The notes beneath the pieces are model-generated. The model saw only the letters and a list, made by a program, of their open reading frames with translations. It made no database searches and had not been told where the DNA came from. A DNA stretch of 64,000 nt from Burkholderia sp. BCC0322 (GTDB lineage: Bacteria; Pseudomonadota; Gammaproteobacteria; Burkholderiales; Burkholderiaceae), in assembly GCF_902833045.1 (NCBI RefSeq), contig NZ_CADFDU010000001.1, positions 310,001 to 374,000 on the forward strand, in the 5' to 3' direction. The position numbers were made by a program, and so were the translations under genes. Position 1 is the stretch's first letter; every line of letters begins with the position of its first letter. Positions 18,815-29,457 of this stretch are shown here, piece after piece.

Positions 18815-19588
18815 ATGAAGCTTCGAAAAACACTCCGGCGCGCGATCGCCACCGCGTGCGTCGCATCGCTCGGCTACCTGGCGACACCTGCCGTTGCATC
18901 GGTGGTGATCGGCGGCACGCGCGTGATCTATGGCGCGAGCGAGTCCGAGGTCACGCTCAAGCTGTCGAACGCCGGCCAAGCGCCCGCGCTCGTGCAATCG
19001 TGGGTCGATGCAGGTGACGCGCGCAGCGCGCCGTCCGCGATCAAGGTGCCCTTCACCGTCACGCCGCCGATCGCGCGGATCGATCCGTCCAAGTCGCAGA
19101 CGCTGCGCATCGTCTACACCGGCGAGCCCATGCCGCAGGATCGCGAGTCGGTGTTCTGGCTCAACGTGCTCGAGGTCCCCCCCAAACCGGGCGCGGCCGA
19201 CGCGGACATGAACCATATCCAGCTCGCGTTCCGTTCGCGCATCAAGCTGTTCTATCGTCCGGAAAAACTCAAGGGTTCATCGGCCGATGCGCCGGCGCAG
19301 CTCACCTGGCGGCTCACGCAGGCCGACGGAAAACCGGCCATCGAGGCGCACAACCCGACGCCGTTCCATGTGTCGTTGACCATGATCAGCGTGCAGTCGG
19401 GCGGACGCAGCGCGATCTTCGAAGATGGCGGCATGGTCGGGCCGGGCGAGACGCGCGCCTTCCCGCTGAAGGGCGACGTGCCCGGCGCGGCCGGCGCCAG
19501 CGTGCGTTACACGGCGCTGAACGACTACGGCGGCTCGGTCAGCGGCGAGACGCCATTGCGGTCCGGCCCCGCGGCGCCGCCTCGATGA
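18815..19588 (+). CDS. Periplasmic fimbrial chaperone (PapD/FimC-like)
   Basis: The 257-residue protein has a signal peptide (cleavage near AVAS, about residue 29) and a two-domain Ig-like chaperone. Family features are IGGTRVIYGASESEVTLKL at the start of domain 1, the DRESVFWLNVLEVPP motif and IKLFYRP leading into domain 2. It caps pilin subunits by donor-strand complementation before the usher. It lies 88 bp after the pilin gene. Confidence 0.94.
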   Translation: MKLRKTLRRAIATACVASLGYLATPAVASVVIGGTRVIYGASESEVTLKLSNAGQAPALVQSWVDAGDARSAPSAIKVPFTVTPPIARIDPSKSQTLRIVYTGEPMPQDRESVFWLNVLEVPPKPGAADADMNHIQLAFRSRIKLFYRPEKLKGSSADAPAQLTWRLTQADGKPAIEAHNPTPFHVSLTMISVQSGGRSAIFEDGGMVGPGETRAFPLKGDVPGAAGASVRYTALNDYGGSVSGETPLRSGPAAPPR

Positions 19589-19740
19589 TGCGCGGCTGAC
19601 CCCTTCCATTGCGCGAGGCGCGGGTAGCGCGCCACGTCCTTTCCACGGCAAGACCCAGCATGCCCGCCCGGGCAGGGCGCAGGCTTGCCCACGCTCGGGT
19701 GCCTATCGTGATCCAACGTCTTTCCAGTTTGCCGTCATTC

Positions 19741-22287
19741 ATGCGCTGGCGCCCGCGCCCGTGCTTCCTGCTCGCGCTGTCGATGTTCGCATCGACCGGC
19801 TCGATGGCGGAGACCACCGGCGCCACGCAAGTGGCGGAAGTCCAGTTCGACGACCTGTTCCTGCAGCGCCCGGGCGGCGCGCGCGTGGACGTCAGTCGCT
19901 TCGCAAAGGGCAATGTGGCGGCGCCGGGTTCGTATCGCGCCGACCTGTACGTCAATACGAACTGGATCGGCCGCGCCGAAATCACGCTGCGCCAGGTGGG
20001 CGACAGCCGGAACAACGTCCAGCCCTGCTTCGATCGCGAGCTGTTGCAGCAGGTCGGGGTGGATCTCGCGAAGCTGTCGCCCGAAGCGACGCACAGGTTG
20101 ACGGACTCGAACCATGCCTGCGCGACGATCGGCATGCTGGTGCCGGACGCCGTCGCCACCTTCGACAATGGCGAGCAGCGGCTCGACGTCAGCATCCCGC
20201 AGGCCTCGCTGAGCCGCGCGGCGCGCGGCTACGTGGATCCGCGCTACTGGGACGAGGGCGTGCCGGCCGCGCTGCTGTCGTACAACGGCAACCTCTACCG
20301 CGCCAACAACCGGGGCGCCTCGTCGACCCAGGCCTACCTGGGCCTGACCGCCGGCCTGAACGTCGGGCCCTGGCGCTTCCGCCACAACGGCAACACCACC
20401 TACGACACGCACGGCGGCACGCACTACCAGAGCGTGCAGACCAGCCTGCAGCGCTCGATCGCGCGCCTGAAGGCGCAGCTCGTGATCGGCGACGCGTTCA
20501 CCGACGGCACGATGTTCGACAGCGTGGGCTTTCGCGGCGTGCGGATCGCCAGCGACGAGCGCATGTATCCGGAATCGCAACGCGGCTATGCGCCGACCAT
20601 CCACGGCATCGCCAACAGCAATGCGCTGGTGCAGGTGCGCCAGAACGGCAACATCATCTACAGCGCCAACGTCGCGACCGGCCCGTTCGAGATCGACGAT
20701 CTCTATGCGACCGGTTATGGCGGCGACCTCGACGTCATCGTGACCGAAGCCGATGGCAGCATCCATACCTTCAAGGTGCCGTATGCATCGGCCGTCAGTT
20801 CGCTGCGGCCCGGCATCACGCGTTTCAGCGTGACAGCCGGCCAGTACCGCAGCCCGCTGCTGTCGAGCAAGCCGGCGCTGTTCCAGGCGACCGTACAGCA
20901 CGGTTTCACCAACCTGATCACCGGCTACGGCGGCATGACCTCCGCGCCCGGCTACCTGGCAGGCCTGCTCGGCGCCGCACTCAACACCGGGCTGGGCTCG
21001 TTCGCGTTCGACATCACGCAGGCCAACACCGATCTGCCCGGCATGGGCACGCGCCACGGCCAGAGCGTGAAGCTCTCGTACAGCAAGCTGATCAGTCCGA
21101 CCAACACCAACATCGCGGTGGCCGCCTACCGCTATTCGAGCAGCGGCTACCTGGGCCTGCAGGACGCCATGCAGTTGCGCGGCCAGCAGACGGGCGGCGT
21201 GAACGGCCAGCTGTCGGGCGGCGTACGTCGCGGTCAGTTCCAGGTCATGCTGAACCAGGGCCTGCCGGAAGGCTGGGGCTCGTTCTACCTGTCGGGCTCG
21301 ACCGTCAACTACTGGAATCGCGGCGGCAACGACACGCAGTTCCAGGCCGGCTACAACAATAATTTCCGGCGCATCAACTACGGCGTGTCGGCCGCGCGCC
21401 AATTCGACGCGACGCAAAACCGCTGGGACAACCGATTCATGTTGAACGTGTCGATCCCGCTGAACCTCGGCTCGCGCACGTTGTACTCGTCGACCAGCCT
21501 GCAGCACGACAGCCGTGGCACGACCCTGGTCCAGCAGTCGCTGACGGGTTCGCTCGGCGTCGACAACGCGCTCAGCTACGGCGTGAACGTCGGCCGTACC
21601 AGCGGCGGCGGCGCCGGGGCGACCGTCAACATGGGCGGCAACGTGTCCTACATGTCGCCGTATGCGACCTTCTCGGGCAATGCTTCGAAGGGCACCGGCT
21701 TTACGCAGTACGGCGGCGGCATCTCGGGCGGCATGGTGGCCTATGCCGGCGGCCTGGCCTTTGCGCCGACCATGGGCGAGACGATGGCGATCGTCGAGGC
21801 CAAGGACGCGAACGGCGCACGCGTGACGGCCGGCAGCGGCCTGCGCATCGATTCGTTCGGTCATGCGCTGGTGCCGAGCCTGACACCGTTCTCGACCAAC
21901 GAGGTGGAGATCGATCCGAAAGGCGTGCCGATGAGCGTCGAGCTGAAATCCAGCGCGCAGCACGTCGCGCCGACCGCGGGCGCGGTGGTGCGGCTGAAGT
22001 ACGAAACCGAGGGCGGCGGGCGCGCGGTGATCATGCGCGCGCGCATGAGCGACGGCGAGCCGGTTCCGTTCGGCGCGGAGGTGAGCAATGCGGCGGGGCA
22101 TAACGTCGGCACCGTGGCGCAGGATGGCCGCATCGTGCTGCGCGGCGTGAAGAGCGATGCCGGCACGCTGAAGGTGAGGTGGGGCGATACGGATGACGAC
22201 AGCTGTTCGCTTTCCTACATGTTACCGGCGGCAAGCAAGACGAGCAGGCAACGCTGGATCGATGCGGAGGCGGTATGCACGAAATGA
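19741..22287 (+). CDS. Outer-membrane fimbrial usher (FimD/PapC-like)
   Basis: The protein is about 848 residues from ATG 19741, which gives the cleanest signal peptide (MRWRPRPCFLLALSMFA). In-frame starts at 19609, 19660 and 19699 would lengthen it to as much as 892 residues. It has the N-terminal periplasmic domain (VQFDDLFL), the beta-barrel with a plug, and the C-terminal domains ending in DDSCSLSYMLPA. It secretes and assembles pilin subunits. The stop overlaps the next gene by 13 bp. Confidence 0.93.
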   Translation: MRWRPRPCFLLALSMFASTGSMAETTGATQVAEVQFDDLFLQRPGGARVDVSRFAKGNVAAPGSYRADLYVNTNWIGRAEITLRQVGDSRNNVQPCFDRELLQQVGVDLAKLSPEATHRLTDSNHACATIGMLVPDAVATFDNGEQRLDVSIPQASLSRAARGYVDPRYWDEGVPAALLSYNGNLYRANNRGASSTQAYLGLTAGLNVGPWRFRHNGNTTYDTHGGTHYQSVQTSLQRSIARLKAQLVIGDAFTDGTMFDSVGFRGVRIASDERMYPESQRGYAPTIHGIANSNALVQVRQNGNIIYSANVATGPFEIDDLYATGYGGDLDVIVTEADGSIHTFKVPYASAVSSLRPGITRFSVTAGQYRSPLLSSKPALFQATVQHGFTNLITGYGGMTSAPGYLAGLLGAALNTGLGSFAFDITQANTDLPGMGTRHGQSVKLSYSKLISPTNTNIAVAAYRYSSSGYLGLQDAMQLRGQQTGGVNGQLSGGVRRGQFQVMLNQGLPEGWGSFYLSGSTVNYWNRGGNDTQFQAGYNNNFRRINYGVSAARQFDATQNRWDNRFMLNVSIPLNLGSRTLYSSTSLQHDSRGTTLVQQSLTGSLGVDNALSYGVNVGRTSGGGAGATVNMGGNVSYMSPYATFSGNASKGTGFTQYGGGISGGMVAYAGGLAFAPTMGETMAIVEAKDANGARVTAGSGLRIDSFGHALVPSLTPFSTNEVEIDPKGVPMSVELKSSAQHVAPTAGAVVRLKYETEGGGRAVIMRARMSDGEPVPFGAEVSNAAGHNVGTVAQDGRIVLRGVKSDAGTLKVRWGDTDDDSCSLSYMLPAASKTSRQRWIDAEAVCTK

Positions 22288-23459
22288 GCGAAGCGGATGC
22301 GATGAACCTGGGAAAGAAGACGAACGAGAACGAAAAGCCGGCTGCGATGCGCAGGCAGACCAAAGCGGCGCATCGCGTGAGCCGTCTGGCATTCTGGCTG
22401 CTGACGCTGGTGGCACTGATGCTCGGCTTGGGTACCCGTCCCGTGTTCGCCGCGGGAACCATCAGTTGCTCGGGAACGGCGCAGACGGTGACGCTGTCGA
22501 TGCCGGCCTCGGTGACGATTCCGCGCGATGCAGCGGTCGGCACCCTGCTAACCGGCTGGTTCAGTACCTCGAACGTTCCCAACTACTACACGTGCACGGT
22601 ATCGGGTGTGGTTGTCGCCGGCATGGTCTTTGAACCGCAGTCGCTGACCAAGGCCGGCATGACCGTGGCCGGGCCAAGTGGTGCAACCTATACGGTCTGG
22701 AATACCAATGTGCCTGGCGTCGGTGTCGCGATCGGCGTGACGACGTACGCGAACCAATGCGGAACTCAGGCCTGGATCGATCTTTCCAAGTCGACTACTT
22801 CGCAGATCCCGATCCCATGGGCAGGCTGGGTCTGCAACACGAGCGGCACGGTTACTTCGATCACCAACGGTGGCCAGATCCAGGCGGCGCTGGTCAAGAC
22901 CGGCCCCATCACGGCAGGCACGGTGACGGGCGGCGTGATGGTCGTGGGAGCGTCGGCAACGGGCACCGGTGGCAGCGCCCCATATACGGTCGCCGCCTCG
23001 CCCCTCGTGTCGTTTTCGCTCACCCCGACCATCGTGAACGTCTCGGCGTGCACCACGCCGAATGTGACGGTCAACATGGGCTCACCCCTGCAGTCGGAAT
23101 TCACGGGCATCGGCTCGACCAACAAGCAGGCCGTCTCGCTCAACGTGGCGGTCAACGCCTGCCCGACCGGCCTGAACGCGATCCAGTACCAGTTCATCCC
23201 GGTCAATGCCGTGCTCGACGCCACCAACGGCGTGCTGGCGCTGTCGAGCGGGTCGACGGCCACCGGTATCGGCCTGCAACTGAAGGACAGCAGCGGCAAC
23301 GCGCTGAAGTACAACACGCCGTACACGCTGACGAGCTACAACAAATCGACGGGCGGCTCCTACGCGATCCCGCTCACGGCCCGGTACTACCAGACGGCCG
23401 CCAGCGTGACGCCCGGCAGCGCGAACGCGGTGCTGACTTTCACCATGACATATCAATAA
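22275..23459 (+). CDS. Fimbrial tip-adhesin-like protein, copy 1
   Basis: The 394-residue protein has an extended N terminus and then a signal sequence (WLLTLVALMLGLGTRPVFAAG). The exported part has an N-terminal two-thirds with cysteines, likely the adhesin domain, and a C-terminal pilin domain starting near PLVSFSLTPTIVNVSACT and ending VLTFTMTYQ. A GGAGG ribosome site inside the usher gene supports ATG 22275. It is closely related to the next gene. Receptor unknown. Confidence 0.85.
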   Translation: MHEMSEADAMNLGKKTNENEKPAAMRRQTKAAHRVSRLAFWLLTLVALMLGLGTRPVFAAGTISCSGTAQTVTLSMPASVTIPRDAAVGTLLTGWFSTSNVPNYYTCTVSGVVVAGMVFEPQSLTKAGMTVAGPSGATYTVWNTNVPGVGVAIGVTTYANQCGTQAWIDLSKSTTSQIPIPWAGWVCNTSGTVTSITNGGQIQAALVKTGPITAGTVTGGVMVVGASATGTGGSAPYTVAASPLVSFSLTPTIVNVSACTTPNVTVNMGSPLQSEFTGIGSTNKQAVSLNVAVNACPTGLNAIQYQFIPVNAVLDATNGVLALSSGSTATGIGLQLKDSSGNALKYNTPYTLTSYNKSTGGSYAIPLTARYYQTAASVTPGSANAVLTFTMTYQ

Positions 23460-23521
23460 GCACTGCGTATCAGGATTTGACGTAAGCGGGGCGATACGGA
23501 CGCAATGGGCGAGCGGATGCG

Positions 23522-24673
23522 ATGGACCAGGTAAATATCATGAAACGGAACGAGAAGCCGGCCGAGACGCGCGGGCAGACGAAATCGGTGCGAGGCACGA
23601 GCCGCCTCGCGTTCTGGCTGCTCACGCTGGCAATGCTGATGCTCGGTTTGGGCACACGTCCGGTGTTCGCCGCGGGAGCCATCAGTTGCTCGGGAACGGC
23701 GCAGACGGTGACGCTGTCGATGCCGTCCTCGGTGACGGTCCCGCGCGACGCTGTAGTCGGCACCATGCTGACCGGCTGGGTCAGTACGCCGAACGTCCCC
23801 AATTACTACACTTGCACGGTGTCGGGTACGGCGGCCGCAGGGATGGTCTTCGAACCGCAGTCGATGACCAAGGGCGGCATGACCGCAGCTTCGCCGAATG
23901 GTGGGACCTATACGGTCTGGAATACCAACGTGCCTGGCGTCGGTGTCGCGATCGGCGTGAGTACTTACGCGAACGGTTGCGGAAGCCTGCCCTGGAAGGA
24001 TCTCGGCGTGCCGTCCGCGCCGTTCCCCAGCCCGTGGACGGGGAACGCCTGCAACGCAAACGGAATTGTTACCTCGATCAGTAACGGCGGTATGGTGCAG
24101 GCGGCGCTGGTCAAGACCGGCCCGATCACGGCAGGCACGGTGACGGGCGGCGTGATGGTCGTGGGAGCGTCAGCGACGAGCACTGGCGGCAACGTGTATA
24201 CGGTCGCCACCTCGCCCCTCGTGTCGTTTTCGCTGACCTCGACCATCGTCAACGTGGCGGCTTGCACCACGCCGAACGTGACGGTCAACATGGGTTCACC
24301 CCTGCAGTCGGAATTCACGGGCATCGGCTCGACCAACAAGCAGGCCGTCTCGTTCAACGTGGCGGTCAACGCCTGCCCGACCGGCCTGAACGCGATCCAG
24401 TACCAGTTCATCCCGGTCAATGCCGTACTCGACGCCACCAACGGCGTGCTGGCGCTGTCGAGCGGGTCGACGGCCACCGGCATCGGCCTGCAACTGAAGG
24501 ACGGCAACGGCAATGCGCTGAAATACAACACGCCGTACACGCTGACGAGCTACAGCAAATCGACGGGCGGCTCCTACGCGATCCCGCTCACGGCCCGGTA
24601 CTACCAGACGGCCGCCAGCGTGACGCCCGGCAGCGCGAACGCGGTGCTGACCTTCACCATGACGTATCAGTAG
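23522..24673 (+). CDS. Fimbrial tip-adhesin-like protein, copy 2 (tandem paralogue)
   Basis: The 383-residue protein has the same layout as the gene before it. Signal region and C-terminal pilin domain are almost identical to copy 1 also at the DNA level. The central part (about residues 125-190) differs in sequence and length, for example IDLSKSTTSQIPIPWAGW against KDLGVPSAPFPSPWTGN. This suggests duplication followed by change in the presumed binding region. Start may be 23522 or ATG 23540. Confidence 0.85.
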   Translation: MDQVNIMKRNEKPAETRGQTKSVRGTSRLAFWLLTLAMLMLGLGTRPVFAAGAISCSGTAQTVTLSMPSSVTVPRDAVVGTMLTGWVSTPNVPNYYTCTVSGTAAAGMVFEPQSMTKGGMTAASPNGGTYTVWNTNVPGVGVAIGVSTYANGCGSLPWKDLGVPSAPFPSPWTGNACNANGIVTSISNGGMVQAALVKTGPITAGTVTGGVMVVGASATSTGGNVYTVATSPLVSFSLTSTIVNVAACTTPNVTVNMGSPLQSEFTGIGSTNKQAVSFNVAVNACPTGLNAIQYQFIPVNAVLDATNGVLALSSGSTATGIGLQLKDGNGNALKYNTPYTLTSYSKSTGGSYAIPLTARYYQTAASVTPGSANAVLTFTMTYQ

Positions 24674-24754
24674 GCCGCGGACAGCGGGCCTTGATGTGTG
24701 CACGCGGTCACGTCGGTCGTTCGACTGCTCTCCGGGCACCCCGGGTAAAGGACA

Positions 24755-24776
24755 AGGGCGCCCGAGGGCGCCCTTC
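24755..24776. terminator. Hairpin between convergent adhesin and hpnM genes
   Basis: A perfect 10-bp stem (AAGGGCGCCC, loop GA) lies between the two converging genes. The T-rich tail is weak on both strands, so it is a probable bidirectional terminator. Confidence 0.6.
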
Positions 24777-24809
24777 GTACTTCCGGATTCGGGACCGCGC
24801 GGCGCGCCG

Positions 24810-25406
24810 TCAGTTCGTCCGCGAATTGTGCTTCTGCAGATACGCGATCAGGCCGTCGATCCCGCCCGACGCGAGCTGGCTCTTGAACTGGCCCTGGTAG
24901 ACCTGGATCAGCCACGCGCCCGACATGTCGATGTCGTAGATCTTCCAGTCGTTGCCGACCTTGCCGAGACGATAGCCGACCGACTGGCTGTCGCCCGGCG
25001 TCGTGACCGTCGACTGCACGAGCGCGTCGGCGCCCGACGCGCCGCCGGCCTTGAACGAGAACTTCGCATCCTGGCTGCCGAGCTGCGCGAGCGACGCGGC
25101 GTAGGTGCGCGTCATCAGCAGCTTGAACTGCTTGTACAGCTCCTGTTGCTGTTGCGGCGTGGCCTGCTTCCATGCGTCACCGACCGCGATGCGGGTCGTG
25201 CGCTCGAAGTTGGTTGCGGGCAGGAAGCGCTGCTCGACGACCGCCGAGACCTTCGCCATGTCACCGCCGCGTGCGGCCGGATCGGCCTTCATCGCGTTGA
25301 CGGTGCCCTCGACCGCATTGCGGACGATATCGACCGGCGCGCTCTGCGCGAAAGCGGAAACCGACACGGCGGCCGCCGCGACGAAAGCAAACAGATGACG
25401 TTTCAT
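24810..25406 (-). CDS. hpnM: HpnM/MlaC-like periplasmic lipid-transfer protein
   Basis: The 198-residue protein has a signal peptide (MKRHLFAFVAAAAVSVSAFAQ) and an MlaC/Ttg2D fold (VEQRFLPATNFERTTRIAVGDAWKQ, cited as residues about 58-82; ELYKQFKLLMTRTYAASL). MlaC proteins ferry phospholipids across the periplasm; the copies in hopanoid clusters are called HpnM. It is divergent from hpnN here, which supports the hopanoid assignment. ATG 25406 is preferred over the upstream 25463. Confidence 0.85.
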   Translation of the reverse strand: MKRHLFAFVAAAAVSVSAFAQSAPVDIVRNAVEGTVNAMKADPAARGGDMAKVSAVVEQRFLPATNFERTTRIAVGDAWKQATPQQQQELYKQFKLLMTRTYAASLAQLGSQDAKFSFKAGGASGADALVQSTVTTPGDSQSVGYRLGKVGNDWKIYDIDMSGAWLIQVYQGQFKSQLASGGIDGLIAYLQKHNSRTN

Positions 25407-25731
25407 ACGAATATCGCTCGATGAGAAAAAACGACCGGTTGATTGCACCGGCCGACGGAGCAAAGTATACCGGGCCTGACGCCCCGGTGCGCCGCCGTGA
25501 CCGACTGTTACCTTTCAGCTTCGTTTGTCACAGGTGCGGGCGACGGCACGGCAGGGCAGCGAGGCGCCGATTATGTAAATATCCCCTTACAAAACAGCCG
25601 GCCACCGGTATCGATTCCGCCGCCGCGAACAAATCTCCTTCCCGCCCCGAAACCCGCAACGTCACGTCCTTCGCCACGCCGCGCCGGTATACTTGGCTAC
25701 TTTGCCCTTGCCAGCCGCTCCCCACCGCCAC
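25407..25731. other. Divergent promoter region of hpnM and hpnN
   Basis: The 325-bp gap between divergent genes has no credible coding frame. An AT-richer patch near 25571-25600 (TATGTAAATATCCCCTTAC) could hold promoter elements, but no clear operator or box is recognised. Confidence 0.4.
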
Positions 25732-28365
25732 ATGGTGACATCTCTCATCGTCCGACTCGTTGCGTGGTCGGTGCGACGCCCCGTCTGGGTCGTCGTCCTG
25801 TCGCTCGTCATCGCCGCGCTCAGCGGCGTCTATGTCGCGCAGCATTTCAAGATCAACACCGACATCAGCAAGCTCGTCGATGCGGAGCCGCAATTTGCCG
25901 CGCTCGGCCAGGCCGTCGATCAAGCGTTCCCGCAACGCAACGGCACGATCCTCGCGGTCGTCGAGGCGCCTGCGCCCGAATTCGCGAATGCCGCCGCGCA
26001 TGCGCTGACCGAAGCGCTGCAGAAGGATGCCGAAGCCGGCCGCATCGGCCAGGTTGCCGAGCCCGGCGGCGGGCCGTTCTTCGAGCACAACGGGCTGCTG
26101 TTCCTGTCGCCGCAGGAAGTCACCGATACGACCTCGCAGCTCGCGAGTGCGCGCCCGCTCGTCAACGAACTCGCGAAGAACCCGAGCCTGACCGGGCTCG
26201 CCACGACGCTCTCCACCACGCTCGGCCAGCCGCTGCTCACCGGCCAGGTGAAACTGCCCGCGATGGCGAAGCTGCTCGCACGCAGCGCCGCGACGGTCGA
26301 CGACGTGCTGGCCGGCAAGCCGGCCGCGTTCTCGTGGCGCGCGCTGGTCGACAACGACGCCGCGCGGCAGCCCGCGCGCGCGTTCGTCACCGTGCAGCCC
26401 GTGGTCAACTACGGCGCGCTGAAGGCCGGCGCGGAAACCAGCCAGGTGATCCGCGACGCGGCCCGTTCGCTCGACCTCGAGAAGCGCTTCGGCGCGGCCG
26501 TGCGCCTGACCGGCGAACAGCCGCTCGCCGACGACGAATTCGCGTCGGTCGAAGACGGTGCGGCGCTCAACGGCGTCTTCACGCTGCTCGCCGTGCTCGT
26601 CATCCTGTGGCTCGCGCTGCGCTCGAAGCGGATGATCGGCTCGGTGCTCGTCACGCTGTTCGTCGGCCTCGTCGTGACCGCCGCGCTCGGCCTCGCGATG
26701 GTCGGGTCGCTGAACATGATCTCGGTCGCGTTCATGGTGCTGTTCGTCGGCCTCGGCGTCGACTTCTCGATCCAGTACGGCGTGAAGTACCGCGAGGAAC
26801 GCTTCCGCGACCCGCGCATCGACCACGCGCTGATCGGCGCCGCGCACTCGATGGGCATGCCGCTCGCGCTGGCCACCGCGGCCGTCGCGGCGAGCTTCTT
26901 CTCGTTCATTCCCACCGCCTATCGCGGCGTGTCCGAGCTCGGCCTGATCGCGGGCGTCGGGATGTTCGTCGCACTGCTCACCACGCTCACGCTGCTGCCC
27001 GCGCTGCTGCGCCTGTTCGCGCCGCCTGGCGAATCGAAGACGCCGGGCTTCCCGTGGCTCGCGCCGGTCGACGATTACCTCGATCGCCATCGCAAGCCGA
27101 TCCTGATCGGCACGCTCGTCGTCGTGATCGGCGCGCTGCCGCTGCTCGCGTTCCTGCGCTTCGACTTCAACCCGCTGCACCTGAAGGATCCGAACAGCGA
27201 ATCGATGGCGACGCTGCTCGCACTGAAGGATTCGCCGGAAGCCGCCGTCAACGACGTCACGCTGCTCGCGCCGTCGCTCGCGGATGCCGACGCGGCCGCG
27301 AAGCGCCTCGACGCACTGCCCGAAGTCGGCCGCACGACCACGCTGTCGACCTTCATCCCCGCCGACCAGCCGGCCAAGCGCGCGGCGATCGCCGCCGCCG
27401 CGAGCGACCTGCTGCCCGCGCTGACGCAGCCGCCCGCGCCGCCCGCAACCGATGCACAGCGCGTCGCCGCGCTCAAGCGCGTGTCGGACCTGCTGAGCTA
27501 CGCGGCCGAAGATCACCCGGGCCCGGGCGCGGCTGCCGCGCAGCACCTGTCGGCGTCGCTCGCGAAGCTCGCCGCCGCGGACGCCGCGACGCGCGACCGC
27601 GCCGAGCGCGCATTCTCCGATACGCTGCGCATCGCGCTCAACCAGCTCGCGTCGCTGCTGCAGCCGCAGGACATCACGCGCGAATCGCTGCCGCCGCAGC
27701 TCGTGCGCGACTGGGTCGCGCCGGACGGCCATGCGCTCGTGCAGATCTCGCCGAAGGTGCCGAAGGGCGTCGACCCGAACGACGACACGATGCTGCGCCG
27801 CTTCGCGAAAGCCGTGAAGGCCGCGGAGCCGGGCACGACCGGCGGGCCGATCTCGATCCTGCATTCGGCCGACACGATCATCAACGCGTTCCTGCATGCG
27901 GCGCTGTGGTCGATCATCTCGATCACGATCCTGCTGTGGGCCACGCTGCGCCGCTTCGGCGACGTACTGCGCACGCTGGTGCCGCTGCTCGTGTCGGGCG
28001 TCGTGACGCTCGAGATGTGCGTCGTGCTCGGCATGCCGCTCAACTTCGCGAACATCATCGCGCTGCCGCTGATGCTCGGCGTCGGCGTCGCGTTCAAGGT
28101 GTATTTCGTGATGGCGTGGCGCGCGGGGCAAACCGGCTTGCTGCATTCGAGCCTCACGCATGCCGTCCTGTTCAGCGCCGCGACGACGGCGACCGCATTC
28201 GGCAGCCTGTGGCTGTCGCACCACCCGGGCACGTCGAGCATGGGCAAGCTGCTCGCACTGGCCCTGACCTGCACGCTGATCGGCGCCGTGGTGTTCCAGC
28301 CCGTCCTGATGGGCAAACCGCGCGTCAAACGCGCCAAGAACCAATCGCAAGGAATCAATGAATAA
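25732..28365 (+). CDS. hpnN: Hopanoid transporter HpnN (RND superfamily)
   Basis: The protein is 877 residues from ATG 25732. It has an N-terminal helix ([17 protein letters not shown]), a large periplasmic loop, a block of five or six helices around residues 280-440, a second periplasmic loop, and a final helix block. This is the RND layout with the MMPL/SSD-like [17 protein letters not shown] motif. HpnN proteins move hopanoids from the inner to the outer membrane. Its last bases overlap the start of the next gene by 8 bp. Confidence 0.92.
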   Translation: MVTSLIVRLVAWSVRRPVWVVVLSLVIAALSGVYVAQHFKINTDISKLVDAEPQFAALGQAVDQAFPQRNGTILAVVEAPAPEFANAAAHALTEALQKDAEAGRIGQVAEPGGGPFFEHNGLLFLSPQEVTDTTSQLASARPLVNELAKNPSLTGLATTLSTTLGQPLLTGQVKLPAMAKLLARSAATVDDVLAGKPAAFSWRALVDNDAARQPARAFVTVQPVVNYGALKAGAETSQVIRDAARSLDLEKRFGAAVRLTGEQPLADDEFASVEDGAALNGVFTLLAVLVILWLALRSKRMIGSVLVTLFVGLVVTAALGLAMVGSLNMISVAFMVLFVGLGVDFSIQYGVKYREERFRDPRIDHALIGAAHSMGMPLALATAAVAASFFSFIPTAYRGVSELGLIAGVGMFVALLTTLTLLPALLRLFAPPGESKTPGFPWLAPVDDYLDRHRKPILIGTLVVVIGALPLLAFLRFDFNPLHLKDPNSESMATLLALKDSPEAAVNDVTLLAPSLADADAAAKRLDALPEVGRTTTLSTFIPADQPAKRAAIAAAASDLLPALTQPPAPPATDAQRVAALKRVSDLLSYAAEDHPGPGAAAAQHLSASLAKLAAADAATRDRAERAFSDTLRIALNQLASLLQPQDITRESLPPQLVRDWVAPDGHALVQISPKVPKGVDPNDDTMLRRFAKAVKAAEPGTTGGPISILHSADTIINAFLHAALWSIISITILLWATLRRFGDVLRTLVPLLVSGVVTLEMCVVLGMPLNFANIIALPLMLGVGVAFKVYFVMAWRAGQTGLLHSSLTHAVLFSAATTATAFGSLWLSHHPGTSSMGKLLALALTCTLIGAVVFQPVLMGKPRVKRAKNQSQGINE

Positions 28366-29341
28366 GGTGCGAATCATTGCGGCGACCGTTGCCGCCAGCG
28401 CGGTGCTGTCCGGCTGCGCGACGGGACCGAACCGCAACCCCAATGACCCGCTCGAGCCGATGAACCGGGCGATGTACAAGTTCAACGACACCGTCGACAC
28501 GAACATCGCCCAGCCGATCGCAAAGGGGTACCAGAAGGTCACGCCGACGCCCGTGCGCACCGCGATCAGCAACTTCTTCTCGAACCTCGGCGATCTCGGC
28601 AACATCGCGAACAACCTGCTGCAGCTGCGCATCACGGATGCAACCGAGGACCTGATGCGCGTGGCGATGAACTCGGTGTTCGGCGTCGCCGGCCTGATCG
28701 ACATTGCGACGCCGGCCGGGCTGCCGAAGCATCACCAGGACTTCGGCCTGACGATGGCGCGCTGGGGCGTGCCGTCGGGCCCGTATCTCGTGCTGCCCGT
28801 GTTCGGGCCGAGCACGATCCGCGACGGCGTCGGCCGCGCGGTGGACGTGCGCTTCAACCTGCTGAACTACATCGAACCGGCCGCGCGCAACCCGATGTAC
28901 ATCGCGCAGTTCATCAGCGCGCGTTCGGACCTGCTCGGTGCAACCGACCTGCTGAAGCAGGCCGCGCTCGATCCGTATTCGTTCGTGCGCGACGCCTACC
29001 TGCAGCAGCGCAAGTCGCTGACGTACCGCAGCCAGTCGTCGTCGGGCACGCTGCCGACGTACAACGAACCGGGTGAATCGGGTAGCGCGCCCGCATCGGC
29101 ACCGGCCGCGCCGGGGCTGCCGAACTACGAGGATCCGGGCGAGTCGGGCGGTGCGTCGGGCACCACGCCGAACAACGCGCCGGCCGCGCCGGGGCTGCCG
29201 CAGTACGACGATCCGGGTGCCGATAATGCGATGCCGGCGAGCGCGCCTGCTGCCGCTTCGGCCGCAGTACCTGCCGCACCGGTTGCGGCATCGGCATCCG
29301 CACCGGCGACGCCTGCGAGCAGTCCGGCCGTGCAGCAGTAA
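28358..29341 (+). CDS. MlaA/VacJ-like outer-membrane lipoprotein
   Basis: The 327-residue lipoprotein has a lipobox (VLSGC, Cys at residue 20) and an MlaA domain ([18 protein letters not shown], then [18 protein letters not shown]). After residue 235 comes a low-complexity tail rich in Ala, Pro, Ser and Gly with three near-repeats of a PxYxxPGESG motif. MlaA normally removes misplaced phospholipids from the outer leaflet. Its fusion-like position after hpnN suggests a hopanoid or lipid trafficking job. A strong terminator follows. Confidence 0.9.
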   Translation: MNKVRIIAATVAASAVLSGCATGPNRNPNDPLEPMNRAMYKFNDTVDTNIAQPIAKGYQKVTPTPVRTAISNFFSNLGDLGNIANNLLQLRITDATEDLMRVAMNSVFGVAGLIDIATPAGLPKHHQDFGLTMARWGVPSGPYLVLPVFGPSTIRDGVGRAVDVRFNLLNYIEPAARNPMYIAQFISARSDLLGATDLLKQAALDPYSFVRDAYLQQRKSLTYRSQSSSGTLPTYNEPGESGSAPASAPAAPGLPNYEDPGESGGASGTTPNNAPAAPGLPQYDDPGADNAMPASAPAAASAAVPAAPVAASASAPATPASSPAVQQ

Positions 29342-29370
29342 TGCTGTAACGGCGATCGTCGCAAAGACAA

Positions 29371-29401
29371 AGAGCGCTGCAGATGCAGCGCTCTTTTTTT
29401 G
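29371..29401. terminator. Rho-independent terminator between mlaA-like gene and hpnG
   Basis: A perfect 10-bp stem (AGAGCGCTGC, loop AGAT) is followed by a run of T residues on the plus strand. The complementary strand gives A-rich then stem, so it may also serve the converging hpn operon. Confidence 0.9.
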
Positions 29402-29457
29402 TCCGCGAGAAACGGAAAACCGGGAAGGGAAGGGGCGAGAAACGCGGCCCGTGCCGC

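Noticed and set aside
25528-28704. Very long minus-strand open frame (over 1000 codons) opposite hpnN and mlaA-like genes
   Set aside because: It mirrors the plus-strand genes in very GC-rich DNA, has low-complexity Arg/Ala-rich sequence and no recognisable domain. The plus-strand proteins are clear family members.
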